Of a stretch of 7,208 nt of DNA, positions 5,962 to 7,208 are shown in pieces (the stretch's first letter is position 1; every line of letters begins with the position of its first letter). Source of the stretch: an uncultured Verrucomicrobia subdivision 3 bacterium (GTDB lineage Bacteria; Verrucomicrobiota; Verrucomicrobiae; Limisphaerales; UBA11358); contig CAINDH010000270.1 of assembly GCA_903847285.1 (NCBI GenBank), positions 1 through 7,208 of the forward strand. The letters run 5' to 3'. The translations under genes were made by a program, and so were the position numbers. The notes beneath the pieces are model-generated. The model made no database searches. It was given only the letters and a program-made list of their open reading frames with translations, and was not told the origin of the DNA.

Positions 5962-6213
5962 GCATTGCCCGCTGTCATTTTTTGCGCTAGTGTCTGACCA
6001 CTTATGGCTTTTGATTCCTTCCGCGATTTCGTCAACGCGCTCGACCGGGCGGGCGAACTCAAACGTTTTTCCCAGCCTGTCGCCACCGAACTGGAGATCA
6101 CCGAGATCGCCGACCGCGAAATGAAGTTGCCCGGCGGCGGCAAGGCACTTCTCTTTGAGAAGCCCACCATCAACGGCGTCGTCTCGCCGTTTCCCGTGGC
6201 GATCAATACGCTC
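5962..6213 (+). repeat. Direct repeat, right copy (ubiD upstream region and 5' end)
   Basis: This is the intact partner of the segment at 3190-3440. It covers the 42 bp upstream of ubiD and its first 70 codons. The two copies bracket the propeller gene in direct orientation. Confidence 0.85.
5965..5993 (+). promoter_or_regulatory. Candidate ubiD promoter giving a near-leaderless transcript
   Basis: TTGCCC (5965-5970, 4 of 6 to the -35 consensus), a 17-bp spacer and TAGTGT (5988-5993, 3 of 6 to the -10 consensus) end 10 nt before the ATG at 6004. Both boxes are unchanged in the duplicated copy at 3193-3221. There is no Shine-Dalgarno sequence between them and the ATG. Conservation of the boxes is the main support; the consensus match is weak. 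Confidence 0.3.
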
Positions 6214-7208
6214 GGCTCGCACAAGCGCATGGCCATGAGCATGGGCGCGGAGTCCGTGGACGAAGTCGCCAACGAACTCGGCGCGCTGATGAAGGCCAAG
6301 CCGCCGACGAGCTTCAAGGAAGCCATCAAGTTGCTCTCGCTCGCGCTGGATTTACGTCACGCCAAGCCGAAGACGGTGAAGAGCGGTTCGTGCAAAGACG
6401 TCATGCACAAATACGATGCGCCCGCGGCATCGAAGAGTTGGCCGAAAGCGCCGGACGTGAACAATCTCGCTTCGTTCAACAAGCAGCCGCCCACGCTCGC
6501 CAATATTCCGATTCTCCGCTGCTGGCCGCTGGACGGCGGGCGTTTTATCACATTGCCCTGCGTCGTCACGCGCGACCCGGACACGGGCGAGCGCAATCTC
6601 GGCATGTATCGCATCCAGATTTACGACGACAAAACCACCGGCATGCACTGGCAGTTGCAAAAGGTTGCCGCGCGCCATGGCCGTCGTTATTACGAAAAGG
6701 GCGAGCGCATGCCCGTCGCCATTTTCATCGGTGGCGACCCGATGTTTCCCTTCGCCGCGACCGCGCCGATGCCGGACGGCCTGGATGAATTTTTGCTCGC
6801 CGGTTATCTCCGCAAAAAATCCGTCGAGATGATCAAGTGCGAGACGAATGACCTGGAAGTTCCCGCCAACGCGGACTTCGTCATCGAAGGTTACATTGAT
6901 CCCACCGAGCCATTGCGCGAGGAAGGGCCGTTCGGTGATCACACCGGCTATTACACGTTGCCCGAGCCGTATCCAGTGTTTCACATCACCGCCATCACGC
7001 ACCGGAAGGACGCGGTGTATCCGGCGACGATTGTCGGCATTCCGCCGATGGAGGATTTTTACATCGGCGGCGCGAGCGTGAAATTGTTCCTGCCCATCTT
7101 CAAGATGAATTTCCCCGAGATCGTGGACATCGCATTGCCGGCGGAAGGCGTGTTCCACAACCTCGTGTTCGTCAGCATCAAGAAGACCTACCCGATGCAG
7201 GCCTACAA
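6004..7208 (+). CDS. ubiD: UbiD-family prenylated-FMN-dependent decarboxylase, partial at its 3' end
   Basis: UbiD-family enzymes carry out reversible, non-oxidative decarboxylation of aromatic or unsaturated acids using prenylated FMN made by a UbiX flavin prenyltransferase; many act in quinone biosynthesis. The window holds 401 codons from MAFDSFRDFV and then runs off the edge. Diagnostic stretches are IPILRCWPLD (169-178), NLGMYRIQIYDD (198-209, with the conserved N198 and R203 spaced as in prFMN/metal sites), MHWQ (214-217), PVAIFIGGDPMFPFAA (237-253), VIEGYIDP (293-300) and the hallmark EEGPFGDHTGYY (306-317). E295 and E306/E307 are candidate active-site acids. Compared with shorter bacterial UbiD proteins there seems to be an extra lysine-rich stretch around 117-160. 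Whether the substrate belongs to menaquinone synthesis or another pathway cannot be told here. The start is the first ATG and is conserved in the duplicated copy. It is divergent from the propeller gene. Confidence 0.93.
   Translation, partial: MAFDSFRDFVNALDRAGELKRFSQPVATELEITEIADREMKLPGGGKALLFEKPTINGVVSPFPVAINTLGSHKRMAMSMGAESVDEVANELGALMKAKPPTSFKEAIKLLSLALDLRHAKPKTVKSGSCKDVMHKYDAPAASKSWPKAPDVNNLASFNKQPPTLANIPILRCWPLDGGRFITLPCVVTRDPDTGERNLGMYRIQIYDDKTTGMHWQLQKVAARHGRRYYEKGERMPVAIFIGGDPMFPFAATAPMPDGLDEFLLAGYLRKKSVEMIKCETNDLEVPANADFVIEGYIDPTEPLREEGPFGDHTGYYTLPEPYPVFHITAITHRKDAVYPATIVGIPPMEDFYIGGASVKLFLPIFKMNFPEIVDIALPAEGVFHNLVFVSIKKTYPMQAY

Noticed and set aside
6352..7158. Long minus-strand open frame of 268 codons
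   Set aside because: It lies antisense to the strongly supported UbiD coding frame. Its histidine- and arginine-rich composition is typical of a high-GC shadow frame.

Overview
This window looks like chromosomal DNA from a Verrucomicrobiota bacterium, most likely of the Pedosphaera/Limisphaerales kind. The reasons are the style of the genes: a histidine kinase with a long extracytoplasmic region of OB-like repeats, a secreted repeat protein built from 'GG-F-T-AGG ... W-D-G-T-N-W' units with a short 'STNLSTW ... RFYRAQL' C-terminal module, weak or absent Shine-Dalgarno sequences, and a CCACAGAG-type palindrome. The placement is inference from family style, not from a database search.

Layout. 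Positions 1-1940 (minus) hold the N-terminal 646 codons of a membrane sensor histidine kinase that runs off the left edge before its ATP-binding G boxes. A 51-bp divergent intergenic region with a candidate kinase promoter separates it from an HDOD-domain protein at 1992-3008 (plus). From 3009 to 3451 there is no intact gene. That stretch contains a possible short coding remnant, a long imperfect palindrome (3104-3174), and a broken 5' copy of a ubiD-family gene (3232-3440). A secreted 14-repeat beta-propeller-like protein lies at 3452-5887 (minus). A 116-bp divergent region then leads to an intact ubiD-family decarboxylase gene (6004 to the right edge, 401 codons seen).

The most notable structure is the pair of ubiD 5' ends. 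The upstream region and first ~70 codons of the intact gene at 6004 are repeated at 3190-3440, in the same orientation. The left copy carries a frameshift and stops matching ubiD about 11 bp before the stop codon of the propeller gene. The propeller gene is therefore bracketed by two ubiD 5' ends. By hand count, about two thirds of the differences between the copies fall at third codon positions. This suggests the left copy was once a functional paralogue that was later cut short, not a fresh partial duplication.

Working together: the kinase and the HDOD protein are both signalling proteins and may share a control region, but nothing here proves a common pathway. The propeller protein and UbiD are divergently transcribed and have no obvious shared biochemical role; their adjacency looks like the result of rearrangement. 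I found no tRNA, rRNA, CRISPR array, transposase or complete mobile element.
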